Below are positions 25,442-38,727 of a stretch of 64,000 nucleotides of DNA, in pieces. A program made the translations under genes and the position numbers. Positions within the stretch are counted from its first letter, which is position 1. Each line of letters starts with the position of its first letter. The DNA lies in the NCBI GenBank assembly GCA_022393335.1, contig JAJEKB010001370.1:99953-163952 (forward strand), given 5' to 3'. The stretch comes from Macrotrachela quadricornifera (Eukaryota > Rotifera > Eurotatoria > Philodinida > Philodinidae). The notes under the pieces were generated by a model. It saw only the letters and a list, made by a program, of their open reading frames with translations, searched no databases and was not told the DNA's origin.

Positions 25442-28400
25442 TTAAATAAGTCCTTTTTCTTTAAGTTTACTAAGAAGTTCATCAACACTTGATACTCGGC
25501 CACCACCTTGTCGTTTAGGCGGTTCTTCATAGGACAAATATTCTTGATGAGGTTTAATATCAACACCTAAATCACTCGGTGACATTTTTGCCATTGGTTT
25601 CTTCTTTGCTTTCTGTAAAGAAATTCAATTATTTGTAAAAAAAAAAGAAGTTTTATTTATTAGAAAATCTTACTTGTATTGATGGAAGATTAGCAAAACG
25701 TGGTTGATTAAGACGAAGATCAGCAGTGATAACAGCAGGTAATTTCACGCGAATTGTTTCAGAACCACCATCAATTTCACGCATTACTTCAGCTTTTTTA
25801 TCCTTAATATCAACTTTTGAAGCAAATACAGCCTAATAAAAAATAAATGATACAATAATATTTAAGTGCTTTCTTTTTATTACTATAACATACCTGTGGC
25901 CAAGAGAGAAGACCGGCAACCATTTGTCCTGTTTGATTGGAATCATCATCGATTGCCTGAATAATTAAGAAATATTATTTTTATTTTACAATTCAATTCA
26001 TAAAAGATAATAATTATTTTAGAAAATAAAACAAAATTCTCAGAACTTCTAGACATTTTAAACAATTGTGATAATGCAATCATCTTGAAGATGTCTAACT
26101 ATATGTATCGACGGCTAGAAGACATGAGTTTAACTATGATATGTTACATGAAAAGAATGAGTTACAAATAATAAATCAGTTATTTATACAAGAAAACTTT
26201 AATAATAATTGTTATACGTAATATGTAATAATATTTAAGCATGTCAGTTCGAGTTTTTTAGTTAAAAAAGCTTTTATCTGGTACAAACTTACAATAGTAT
26301 TAGCTAATCCTTAGGAGAAATTAAATGAATAGTTCCTTCGACAGACATGCATTTATCTTATATATTAATCAGAAATCTAAATACAATATATCTTATTTTA
26401 TGATTACAGAGCGAACAATTGATTGATCAAACATTTGCAGCACTTATCCATTTTATTTTATAGCCATCTATATATGTGTGTAAAAATATCTCTCATTACT
26501 GATTATTAGTGTCATTAATAAAAATAATACATTTGAATATATTAAAAATCGTGAAAATACAAATACAATGATGTCAAATGTACATAATGATACTACGAGA
26601 CAGTTACTCAATAAAACGCTTAAAACACGTTAATTTCTTACAAAATAATATATTCGAAGTAAACTTTAGCAATCATTTGCAGTAAATCAATATTAATGTA
26701 TTTATATCAGACATAAAAGTGAAAGATGTACAAGTGACTATTTATTCCAAATTTTCTTTCATAATGCAATATTTTCTACAGTAATTCGAGACGTTGAACC
26801 AAAATTTCGATTAAATTATTACACTTGCACCCAAAGTAACGAATTTAAAAAATGAGATTTCATAACAAGCACAGATTAATTTATTTCATATGTAAGATAC
26901 TCACGGTTTTCGTATGAAGATAACTATTCATATCTATTTTTCACATAATCATCAATGTTTTTCAATTATAAATTTTCAGAATCTGACTGAAATTAATCAA
27001 CTACATTAAGATTGTAATACATATAAATTTTACTGAAACTTTATCAATACTGAATCAGGAAAAAGAGTTGGTGTTTATTCACTAAAATTCCTGGTATCAG
27101 TATTTTCGATTTTATTTCATCTTTATATCAAACACATTAAGATCGTTCGGTATTTATAGTTAATAATTGAACCATAAGTCATAAAAGTTAAAGAATCTAT
27201 TCTTGCATTTGTCAATTCTGTTGACTATTTCGTTTATTATTTTAGCTTGCAAAACTCAAATCTAAGAAGTTTTATTGAATTATGTATATTTACAAACCAA
27301 AGTAATCAACAGAACAACTAGCAAAATACATAAATCAACGAATATTTACTTTAAATGTTATGCTCTTTATTGTTCAATTACTAATTGTGAGAAGTGACCG
27401 TACTTAATATGTACTTGAGGTAAAAAACATCTTTGTTAATACCATTTGACTGAAGATGTTTATTTCTATTTGTAATGAATCTGTTGCATTCAGATGCTTG
27501 GGGGTACTCAAAAATAGGGCACAAATATCTTATTTTCTTATAGAAAGCCTGAGGAAAAATTCTGTTTTTATGGTCTGGTAGAGAAAATGATGTTCTACTT
27601 TTCTATGCTATTTAATCACTCTTCAATTAATAACATAATAGTAAAATTTCGATAGAAAAAACTATTTTTGCTGAAAATTTAACTATTGGTTGAGGCAGAT
27701 TAATTGGCTACGCTTTGCATTTTAGTTTTCAATCACTTCACATGCTGTATCGGAAAATAAAATGCATCACAATATGCAGCGTGAAAAACTCTGCAACTTA
27801 CATGACACTGCTTGTTTTATAACTGAAATAACAAGAAAGGAATTTCTCTTGATACAGAGAAAACTGATGGTATAAAATTTTACTTTTTCAAAATCAAGAA
27901 GTGAACAAATCAAATAAGCTTTGCTTTGTAGATTGTAGAGCTTTTCACGCTGTATATTATGATATATTTTATTTTCTGATACAACATGTTAAGCAATTGA
28001 AAACTGAAATGCAGAGCATAACCATTTAATCTACCTCAACCGATAGTTAAGTTTTCAGCAAAAATAGTTTTTTTCAATCGAAATTTTACTATTATGTTAT
28101 TAATTGAGGAGTGATTAAATAGCATACAAAAATAGAGCGTCATTTTCCCTACCATACCCTAAAAAAGAAATTTTCCTCAAGCTTTCTATAAGAAAATAAG
28201 ATACTTCCACCACTATTTTTGAGTACCCCTAAATGGTATAAAAACAAAAATATTGATAATGTAAGAACATTCATAGATGATTGCCAATTTTATTTTTTCT
28301 GATTCGATAATAATAAATTTTCAGAAGAAGCTAATTTATCATGTTCTTAATGTAGTTGATAAATTTTAGTCAAATTCTAAAATCATTTTATTTAAAAACT

Positions 28401-29640
28401 CTGATAATGATATACAAAATGCATATGAATAGTTCACATAGAATCATGTTTGTATACCAGAACAATAAATATATTAAATATTGAATATTTCAACCCGTGC
28501 TCTCCAAAGGAAGCCCATATTTTAAATTCATCAGTCTTGTGATGATAACGATGATTTGATCGAAATTTGGTTCATCACTTCTTGAGCATGAATACAAAAT
28601 CTTCTACTGTCAAACGTATCATATTAAAAATTAACCTTTAAAAGCCGAATGTCCACTGCAGTGGACATTGTTATAACTGCAATAAAAACCGCAATAAGAC
28701 CTTGTATAAAGAAACTAACATTTTTCTGAACTAAGAGGACCTTGAAGGACATACTGAGATCAAAATATAATTTTCAAGTGACTGTCAGAAAGAACGATAG
28801 ATCTTTTACGCCTGATGATGTTTTTTAATACCACCTTTTTTCTTAAAATTTTGTTTAATGGTAAATAAGAAGTGAAATCTTGAGAGGATGAGGGTGAGGA
28901 CAATGAAACCTACTTATGAGCTTAATTTCAGATCGAAATAACTATCTTTCGTTTTTTTTCAAGACCGAATATGTCTCCTAAAGGGCAGTACATACCACTA
29001 GCAAAAAAAGCAAGGTAATCCTTTTTAACTATGGTATGAGTATACTGAGGATCTATAATCTCTATTTTTATGACTGGCTTTTTCCTCCTATTGTAAGAAA
29101 AAGTCCTTTCGACTTTTAATGGTTAATATAAAATCAAACATATTAGGTAATAACATTTTATTATTGCTTTCGTTCTTATTCTCTGTAATTATATAAATTT
29201 ATAATACTAACCTGTTTTCCTAGAAGTACTAAATCAACATTTTCTTTTTTCGCGATAGCAGCAATTAATTTTGAAATAGCTAATGGTTGAAGCATTTCAT
29301 AATCTTTGCCAGTAACTTCAACATGTATTGCTCGATCAGCACCTAATGCCAACGCTGTTCGAAGTGTTTCCTTTAAAATAATAAGAAAGAAAAATTTCTA
29401 TTAAAGTATTTAAAAAAAAATTTATACTTGACATTGAGCAGGTCCACATGAAACAGCAATGATTTCTTGTGCAACTTTTTTTTCTTTTAATCGAATTGCT
29501 TCTTCAACAGCAATTTCATCAAATGGATTCATAGAATGTTTAACACCTTCAGTAACAACTCCACTTTTATCTGTTTTAACTTGTATTTTAACAGCATAAT
29601 CAATTGCTCGTTTAACACCAACTAAAACACGTATTGCCAT
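25442..29640 (-). CDS. ETFB: Electron transfer flavoprotein subunit beta
   Basis: Five exons: 29640-29428, 29370-29212, 25956-25894, 25832-25674 and 25612-25442, giving 254 aa, essentially the animal length. It starts [19 protein letters not shown] and contains [31 protein letters not shown], the [20 protein letters not shown] signature, [19 protein letters not shown] and the C-terminal [18 protein letters not shown]-beta pairs with ETF-alpha in the mitochondrial matrix, binds AMP and passes electrons from acyl-CoA and other dehydrogenases to ETF-ubiquinone oxidoreductase. The second intron (25957-29211, 3255 bp) is over fifty times longer than the other introns of the gene and carries transposon relics. 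The ATG directly follows a T-run ending in AG, 104 bp after the BRX1 stop. Confidence 0.95.
27501..28229. mobile_element. Foldback/MITE-like element with ~300-bp terminal inverted repeats
   Basis: The left end GGGGTACTCAAAAATAG (27501 on) and the reverse complement of the right end (up to 28229) match for about 300 bp each (27501-27800 and about 27928-28229), with a ~128-bp unique centre. Shared blocks include TATCTTATTTTCTTATAGAA, TTAATCACTC and AGTAAAATTTCGAT. Identity by eye is about 85-90 percent. There is no transposase ORF, so it is non-autonomous. No convincing target-site duplication was found, so the superfamily is undetermined. It sits inside the large ETFB intron. Confidence 0.8.
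28635..29122. mobile_element. piggyBac-like non-autonomous element
   Basis: Flanked by TTAA at 28631-28634 and 29123-29126, the target sequence of piggyBac transposons. The ends are inverted repeats: left CCTTTAAAAGCCGAATG versus right (reverse complement) CCATTAAAAGTCGAAAG, 13 of 17 matching. Just inside the left end is a 22-bp perfect palindrome (28648-28669, core GTCCACTGCAGTGGAC). The 488-bp body has no ORF. Interpreted as an old piggyBac-type MITE within the ETFB intron. Confidence 0.65.
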
Positions 29641-29744
29641 CTAAAAAAAACCAAAATCAAAACAACATAATTATTTTTTTCTTTTCCAATAGGAATAAAC
29701 AAGTTTTCCTATATTTTTGACAAGATTTAACAAAAAAACAAGAG
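29641..29744 (-). other. Short BRX1-ETFB intercistronic gap with splice acceptor abutting the ETFB ATG
   Basis: The 104-bp spacer between the BRX1 stop and the ETFB start ends, on the minus strand, in TTTTGG followed by eight T and AG. The ETFB ATG begins at the very next base, a context expected of a spliced-leader trans-splice acceptor. Confidence 0.55.
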
Positions 29745-30832
29745 TTATTCTGAATCATCATCATCATCATCGTCGTCGTCGTTATCAGATGGTGGAGCTG
29801 GTGTTTGAAAGATTTCATCTGTTTTATCATATGGAAAACTTTCTTCTGGTTTCTTTTGTTCATAAGATAATTTTTGTTGAATACGTTGTTTATATTTTTG
29901 AGCTGCTTCTGCTTTAGCCAAATGACGTTTAAAATTTGGTGGTACATATAATGGATTTTCATAAATAAGCATACCACAAAAACTTTTTTCAAAAATACAA
30001 TGTAAATTAAGAACAAATCTGAAACAAAAAAACGAAAAAAAATACACTTTATACTGAATAGAAATATTTACCGTGGACCAATTTCAGCTAATGAACCATT
30101 TTCTTCAATAATTTGATAATTTCTCAACCAAATTTTATTATCAATTATTGTAAATGTTAATATATGATCAATAAATGGTTGAGATTTTGGATGTGATTTT
30201 GGTGTACCAAATATTTGTGTAAATAATTCTTTAATTAATTTCCAATGTGGTTCATCATCAAATTTTGTATCAAATGATAAAATTGGTCTTGAACCACGTA
30301 AACAATTTCCAGTTAATTTTAATTCTTCCATAGTATGTAAATTTTCTACGAGAAATTTAACTGTAGGACCATCAGGTACAGATGCCATCCATAAATAAAG
30401 ATCACGTTTTTTTTTCATATCAAAAAAGACGACCTTATTACAATTACGTAATTCAGCTATTTCATTTAAAACAGAAAAATTTTTACGTAATTCAGCTTTT
30501 GGTTCACTTTTTGAATGTGCCATTAATGAACGTAAATTTTTCATAACATGACGTCCTAAATATGATATTCCACGAGATGATAAGATTAAAACACGTTGTT
30601 TATTTATCCATGATGCTTTCATTGATTGAATTGCATCCGATTGACGTGTTGATGGTAAACGTTGAACTAAAGATGATGATGATCCTGGTGATGGACCTAA
30701 TCGATGAAGATTAAGAGATTCATCATTATTATCAGCATCGATTTGTTCTTGTCGACGAGCTTTTCTAGACTTTTTTTCTGCACGATTTGGTGATACAGAT
30801 TTTGTTAATGAACGTTTTTTATTTTTAGTCAT
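29745..30832 (-). CDS. BRX1: Ribosome biogenesis protein BRX1 (Brix domain)
   Basis: Two exons, 30832-30072 and 30018-29745, give 344 aa. The N-terminal ~80 residues are basic and Ser-rich (nuclear or nucleolar targeting). The Brix domain starts at WINKQRVLILSSRGISYLGRH and includes RNCNKVVFFDMKKKRDLYLW, FLVENLHTMEELKLTGNCL, GSRPILSFD, HPKSQPFIDHILTFTI and WLRNYQIIEENGSLAEIGPR, the last continuing across the splice site into FVLNLHCIFEKSF. The C-terminus ends in a long Asp run. BRX1 is a nucleolar assembly factor of the 60S subunit that acts with EBP2 on early 27S pre-rRNA particles. Length is close to that of other animals. It is the upstream member of the same-strand BRX1-ETFB-RAB6 cluster and has its own T-rich AG acceptor at 30853-30852, 19 bp before the ATG. 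Confidence 0.95.
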
Positions 30833-31939
30833 ATTGATAGATAATAAAAATCTAAATAATTTATTAAAAAGATCAATTTTAGAAAAATTCGACTTCTTAT
30901 TTAAAACAAATAAAAAAATTAAAAATAAAATATATCGATAATACTATTATCAGTAGATCATTAAATATTCCAATCAGATTTTATTACTTAGACTTCATTA
31001 TTTTTGTTTAATATAGATAGATGTCGTTCGTAGATTGATAATAATTTTTGTTACTAAATATAAAAATAGATGAATTTAACAAAAATATTATTTAATAAGA
31101 TTTAAATAATAATTGAAACAAATGATTATTATCCTAAACTATTGTCTATATTCTCAAATAAATAGGCAATCCATATTTTAAAAGATATCTGTTGATTTTT
31201 TTTGAAATAAATTTAATCATGTAGTTACTCCAATGTTTAACTAGATGTATTGATTTTATTAACATACTTTATCTTTTTGTTTTTTAATTATTATTGATAT
31301 ATCAAGAAGGATAAAATAGTGAGAAATTATTTTCATTTATATTGAGAAGAACAAATACCTCATTTTTTTCAATAGATACTTAATTACGAGCAAGGTTCCG
31401 AATGGAATGTCGTATCAAAGTGTATATCCATAGTTTACCTTCATTATTTCCATACTTTCCCAGCAAAAATGCAAGTGTATTTTACGGATAGCTCGTGCAC
31501 CGTACATTTTCCTCATGCTGTGTACACTTGCCATTCGGAACCTTGATTACGAGATTCTATTTTTTCCTAGATGGCAGTATTATACAATTTAAGAACTATA
31601 AATTATATAAATCATATTTAATTAAATAGAAATTAATAAAGTTTCTTCAATTAAATAAATTATTATTATATATATAAGACTAAATATTAAGAAATAATAA
31701 TTCACAATATAATTTAACCAATCCTGTTATATCAGACTAAAGAAAAGAAATGCACCGATGTTAACTAACATCGATTGAATATCTTTCTCATCACATGACG
31801 AACATACAATGATTCAGTATTTTATGCTTTTCGTATTATTCAAATTGTACTGTTTTTCTTTATTAATATATATAAAAAAGAAGAGAATATGTGTAAAATA
31901 TAAATATTCATTAATTATCCTTTGTTTTTTGTAGTAAGT
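30833..31939. other. Intergenic region carrying a hAT-type MITE
   Basis: AT-rich spacer between the end of the LIM gene and the start of BRX1, both on the minus strand. Apart from the MITE at 31391-31545 no feature was recognised. Confidence 0.5.
31391..31545. mobile_element. hAT-superfamily MITE with intact 8-bp target duplication
   Basis: A 155-bp element with perfect 15-bp terminal inverted repeats, CAAGGTTCCGAATGG at 31391-31405 and its complement at 31531-31545. It is flanked on both sides by the same 8 bp, ATTACGAG (31383-31390 and 31546-31553). An 8-bp duplication and a CA-starting terminal repeat are the signature of hAT transposons. There is no coding capacity. The intact ends and duplication suggest a fairly recent insertion. 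Confidence 0.9.
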
Positions 31940-33006
31940 TCATTTCTTTTTTTGTCGATTAATAATAGAACTGGCACTACTACTTCGACGAGGTGGTGCA
32001 GCAAAAATCGTATTTGGAAAGTAAAATTTAACTTTTTTTTCATCCTTATTTCCATTTTTTTTATGTAGTTCTGTAATGATGGTACGTTTTCGTTCAATTA
32101 ATGGTGATGTATGAATTGTTAAATTGGGACTACTTTGATTTAATCGAGGTTTAATATCATTAATTGGTTTAGGTTGTTCAAAATTAAATTTAATTCCACT
32201 GAATTTTTTTAATGTTCTTGGTGTTGTTACGGGTGATTTTGTAGGACTATTTGGAGTAAGAGAGAAGGCAGGTGAAAAATGTAAGGGTGGTGTTGATTCA
32301 TCTTTTGTTAATGATGAATTGCGTCGAAGTTTTATGACGGTAATTGGAGCAGAAAAACTAGTTTTTAAAGGTGAATGATGAGAAATTGGAATAATTTTAC
32401 GATGAGTTCCATTGATATTCTAAAATTTAATACGAAGAAATATTTTGATTAATTAATTATTAATACTTAACAAACCTTATGAGTATCAGTGTTTGGTCCT
32501 TGATAAGAAAGAAATTGTCGTTCTATTTTACGTAAATTTCCTGATAATTGTCGTGAAAAACGACGTTGAATTGGTGGTTGACAATTTTTTTTTGGTGGTG
32601 GTTGATCAGGATGATGACGATTCTCGACATATAGTGTTTGTTCATCTGCTGCTTTTTGAAAATTTAAATCCTTACAATCACCTCGTTGTTTTTTTCGATA
32701 ACAATCTATTTAGATAAAACAAAAATATTTTTTCTAATGAATAGACTTTTTTTTTCTTTTTAAACGAACTTGTACAATAGATATCATCACCTTCTTCATT
32801 AAGTGAAGATCCATTTAAATTTCGTTTACAAATTCGACAACGAAAACATCGATTATGATAGATCTAAATAAAATTTTGTAGAATTTTTTTTTTCTATAGT
32901 AACTTACATGATTAGTAGTCATTTTCTTTTCGACAGCATAAACAAGTGTCCCGCATGAATAACATCTTGCATTTGTGCAAACAAATCGTTCAATTAATGC
33001 TTCCAT
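31940..33006 (-). CDS. Single-LIM-domain protein with basic Ser/Pro-rich tail
   Basis: Several exons on the minus strand; the ATG at 33006 lies 8 bp after a T-rich AG acceptor (33016-33015), and the stop is at 31942-31940. Near the N-terminus, RCYSCGTLVYAVEKKMTTN, then (next exon) YHNRCFRCRICKRNLNG and IYCTNCY-type residues supply the eight zinc ligands of one LIM domain. The following ~200 residues are rich in Arg/Lys, Ser and Pro (for example LRKIERQFLSYQG, TPNSPTKSPVTTPRTLKK, PPRRSSSASSIINR) and have no fold signature. The spacing most resembles LIM domains of actin-associated proteins such as the EPLIN/MLP type. Association with actin or adhesion structures is an inference. An additional upstream coding exon cannot be excluded. 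Confidence 0.75.
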
Positions 33007-34114
33007 ACCTGTTTCTAAATTATTATTAAGAAGAAAAAAACGTTTAAAAATAAAGTAGAAGGCAATGAGACATAAGAAGATATGTAGTTTTTAAATATAT
33101 TATAAGTCAACTATGATTAAATTACCTGTATGAAACTAGAATTTGTTCAGTACATAGAAAAAAGAAGGATAAAATAAACCTGTTATGTCTTTATTTGATA
33201 ATGAAGATTGAATAAAATGGAATAAATATATTTAAAAGAAAGACGGAGAACAAATATAGTGGTGTAAATTGAATACAATATATATTGACCCTTTAGATGC
33301 CTATCAACTTTTCGTGACTAATAGATTTTTTTCTTCTTTTAAATAGTATTATACTCAACTCTTTGGCCATGAAGTGTTCATTGGTATGACAGCTCTATTC
33401 ATTATTGATGGATTAGCCATAGATAAATGCCTTGTACAGTTAGAAAAAAAAATACTAAGATAAATGTAGTTTATTTGTGAGAATATATGTTATTTATATG
33501 TTTGTCCATCCACCTACATCACCTTTCAATACCGATTATCATTATCAAATAAAAAAATCAGTCATTTTCGTTTTTTTTTATTACATTACATTAAAACTCA
33601 TCAATAGAATGATATACATGTATATATTTGTGACAGATAATATGCATAAGACCTATCATTTTGCTGTTTGAATATGTAAATATTATTTTTTTTCTCGTTT
33701 TAATTGACTCTTATCATTGATGTAAATCGAAACTGGAATAGAAGAGAAAATATTTTTAATGATGTATCGTATGATTAAAACAAAAATAACTGGTATGTCA
33801 TGCGCAATAGAATAATGTTGCTTACTAATATTAATGTTGGTTATTGTATGAAAATAATCTTTGACTAAATCATTAGAAAATGACAGTTGTAATGAAAATG
33901 ATAATGTTCTAATTATAAAAAAGTAATTAATGTTTAGTATTAATATGATTAATATTTAAAACTAAAATTAGGAAAAGTATTTATTTATTAAATTTAATCT
34001 TTAATTAAGTCAATTATTTTTTATATTTTAGTTTTAAGAAGATTAAGAATAGCTTGTTGATATACATATATATGTTGATTTTATTTCAGATTAATAATTT
34101 ATAAAACAAACACA
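33007..34114. other. Divergent intergenic region between LIM and cathepsin B genes
   Basis: About 1.1 kb between two head-to-head genes. It holds no recognisable ORF. The cathepsin B side ends with a T-rich acceptor TTTTATTTCAG (AG at 34088-34089), 25 bp before the ATG. Confidence 0.5.
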
Positions 34115-35492
<1,378 letters not shown>

Positions 35493-36161
35493 ATAAACAA
35501 AAAGATCTGAACTTTGTTTTTATTTTTATTCTTTTTCTTCTTATTGATAAACTCGCGAGACGATCTGATCCACTAGAAACAATACATATATGTAGTTTGA
35601 ATATCAAAAACAACATTATTGTTATGTATATACATATATAAATCTATTTTATCTTATGAAGATGTTCTATGACTTTCTCTTTTTCTTGTCTATTTTTTTT
35701 TTGTTCATTATCATATTCTCTCTTAAACACGAGTTGTTATGGTGAAAGTTCTTTTGTGAAAAAAATATATTATAAGCCAATAACAGAAGGAATCGCATAG
35801 GTTGTATGATTTTTTCTGATTTTCTATCAATTTTAAATCAAGCAAATCAATTTAATCATAAAAGTTAGTTTAATCCAAAAATAAAGCAAAATCATCAGTT
35901 TTTTTTATAATTTTTCGTTTTGCATAAATCTTGGCACATAGCCTTAAAATATTGTAAGTTATGTTATATACACATACGGGTATTTCTACACAGCTTCTTC
36001 CAAATTTACATTGACTTTCTATTGTCAAGTTTAGAGTATCCTCGTGTTGTAGGTCTCACTGAATGATATGTAAATGCTACTTGTTTGGGAATATAGACTT
36101 CAGTTTATATATTACTTCTAGTTTATTAACTAATAACGATTGAAATAAATATCTGTTAAAT

Positions 36162-37904
36162 TAGGGGCGTAACCAGAGGGTGGCTAGGGTGGGCTCAGCC
36201 CCCCCTACAAAAGTTTTTGCTTCTTATACATAAAACTATTAATTTCTGACTTTGGTATCCTCAATAGTGCTCATCTGAAGAACGGTCGTGGATTTCGACT
36301 TCCCTCTCTTAAGTACCATTATCTACACCATATATGCATCTAATTAGATAATTGAAATCATCCGTTTGATACAAAAATATGAAGACTCTCAGTTGAAATA
36401 AATCCTATTCAGTGTCTTTGATTGAAAAAAACCAAATGTTTTGATCTTATCGGAAACTCAGCGTGTTCTTTCTATCGAACATAATGCGGGATTCATATTT
36501 GATTTTCTAGTTTTCTTCGAGAGTTTTTTCATCAAAAAATATGTATGAATATTTTCTGGGACACATATTCCTTTTGAGTTTGTTAAATTCTATATGATCA
36601 CCTAAAAATATCTATTAAAGCATCATGAAACAATAGTGTGATCAGCTTTGGATCCTTTGAAAATGACAAAAGTATTTTTATTCAGAAAAAAGTACGATAA
36701 AAATGCTTTAACACAACTAATAAAATGGCAATAATATTTCATGACGCCTTACGAATTTGTTTTTTTCGAGTGACAGCCCCAATATAGCTCCACAAGATTT
36801 TATATTTCAGTAAACTTAGAAAATATATCGTATACTTCACAGAATGTCCCACTAAAGTGGGCCAAAACCTTTGAATCACTTTTTAATTTATTCAGAACTC
36901 AGCAAATGACGAATCTGGAAGATATTTTTGAGAAACATATTTTTTAAAGCTCAATTTTCTTGCATTATCCAAGAAAAACTCGCTGCGCCAATCGGTTAGT
37001 TTGAGATATTTTTCTAGTCAATAACACTTTTTACTTTATCTTGACTCAAATCAGAAATAAAGTTTCATTCTTTCATTTGCTTTCAGTGATAAAGCGCTCT
37101 TTCACCGTTCCAGTAGTCTTCTTTTTCATGAAATAGCTGCTCAGCGTCTAGGTGCCTCCAGCGGCTGGAGATATAAGGCAACTAACTTAGTTTAGCGCTC
37201 GTTACTCGAAAAACGTAGGCTCTTCCGGTTAGACGTCTTTGGATCCATACTTTTCAATATCCGAACCCGGATTCTGTTGATTCAAAGTTTTGGACCCGAA
37301 CCGTACTTTTAACACTCATGATGGAGTTTACTAATCCGAATGAAACAATCGCTCAGAAAATGCGAAATATTTTCTTGAGCTATGTGTTTTGTAACTAGTA
37401 TATCTTACATAATTCTGAGACAATCAAGATAGTAGACTTATAGGAATCGAGTTATAATCAGCTCTTACTCTTAGCTGAAGCCCATAGAGTCCGAAAATTT
37501 TAAACCCGAACTGAGTCAACAGAAAACTTTTACACCCGAAACCTAACCGAGACTAGATCGGCCTGGGTCCTACTCGACGATTTCTACTTACGGTATAAAT
37601 CTGTATAGTTTTTTGACAAAATTATTTATTTCTATCATGAAACGTTGTGTTTTTGGATATTTTTTGATAAAACAGACATTAAACATTTTTACACAATTAT
37701 ATTGTCATCGAAACTGAAAATCGACGCGAAAAAGAGTTAATACGACGCTGTTGTTAAAAGAAACTCATTCCAAAAATGAGCATAGCACTAATTTTTCATG
37801 AAGAAGCGAAACACTTCTACCACTGCCTATCTCAAAGATCATATGCGCTGTGAAGGAGGGGTGGGGGCAGAGCCTTCTCTACGCTTTTTTTGGTTACGCC
37901 CCTA
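36162..37904. mobile_element. hAT-like DNA transposon, non-autonomous or decayed
   Basis: Terminal inverted repeats TAGGGGCGTAACCA at 36162-36175 and its exact complement at 37891-37904. Flanking 8-mers are TGTTAAAT (36154-36161) and TGTTAAAC (37905-37912), a 7-of-8 target duplication. GC-rich subterminal stretches (GGGCTCAGCCCCCCC on the left, related sequence on the right) are typical of hAT elements with AGGGGCG-type ends. The 1743-bp body shows no intact transposase ORF and has an internal hairpin GTCCCACTAAAGTGGG near 36846. Confidence 0.85.
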
Positions 37905-38631
37905 TGTTAAACATGTGTCAGATTTGAGAAAAGCATTTAATTCTAAATACATAAACATACTTTTATGTATAGCTGTAATTTTAAGATGACGTGTTAATTA
38001 ATTTATGACGAACTAAGATGTACTTTCAGCCATTTTTTTATGGAAAAGAAAATGATCTGTTATATAGAAGATAAAATGATTTCATACAAAATCACTGTGA
38101 TATCTGTTTTTTCTGTAAATGATATTGATCAACTCTCATTCATATCTAAATACAGTCATATTCGAACGTAAATCGCGACAGTCTAGGGCCAAGTGAATCA
38201 AGTTTCGATGAACGTTACTTGTGGATTTGGTTCCATAATGTCATTTTGGCTAGACGTCGAACTATCAATGGAAAACGAAAACAAAATGAATTGAATGTTC
38301 AAGAAAATAATAATTAATTTCTTAGCTGTATTTAGCTCACAATTATTTTCTATCTCCTCAAGATGACAATGTGAAAAGTAGCTTATATTCATATGTATTC
38401 AAGCACTTATTTAATTAGTATTTCTTTTTCAAACTGTCTTTCATTTGAACATGTATATAAATTGTGTGGATTTTCTCTCAATAGTTTTATGTGAAGTAAA
38501 TTTCTTGACATATTTTTATACCATTTATTTACTATGAACCACATAATGAATAACGGAGAACAAGTGATATTAATCTAGCTAGCTATTTTTGAATCCAATA
38601 AATGCTCACTAAGAGTTGTACGTAATTGCAA

Positions 38632-38704
38632 AAACTGCGGCGCAGTTTCTCGTAATTACGAGTCACAGTGCGATCGCAGTTACGGCGCAACTGCGGCGCA
38701 GTTT
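38632..38704. repeat. GC-rich palindrome cluster
   Basis: Within 73 bp: AAACTGCGGCGCAGTTT (38632-38648), directly abutted by the perfect palindrome CTCGTAATTACGAG (38649-38662), then GCGATCGC, CAGTTACGGCGCAACTG and a second copy of AACTGCGGCGCAGTTT (38689-38704). It is strikingly GC-rich against surroundings that are mostly A and T. Likely the end or a subterminal repeat of a mobile element; no function can be assigned. Confidence 0.7.
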
Positions 38705-38727
38705 GACCACAATTGAGCACATGGGTT

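Noticed and set aside
27501..28229. Assignment of the ETFB-intron foldback to hAT
   Set aside because: No 8-bp duplication is visible next to the GGGGTACTC ends, so the superfamily was left open.
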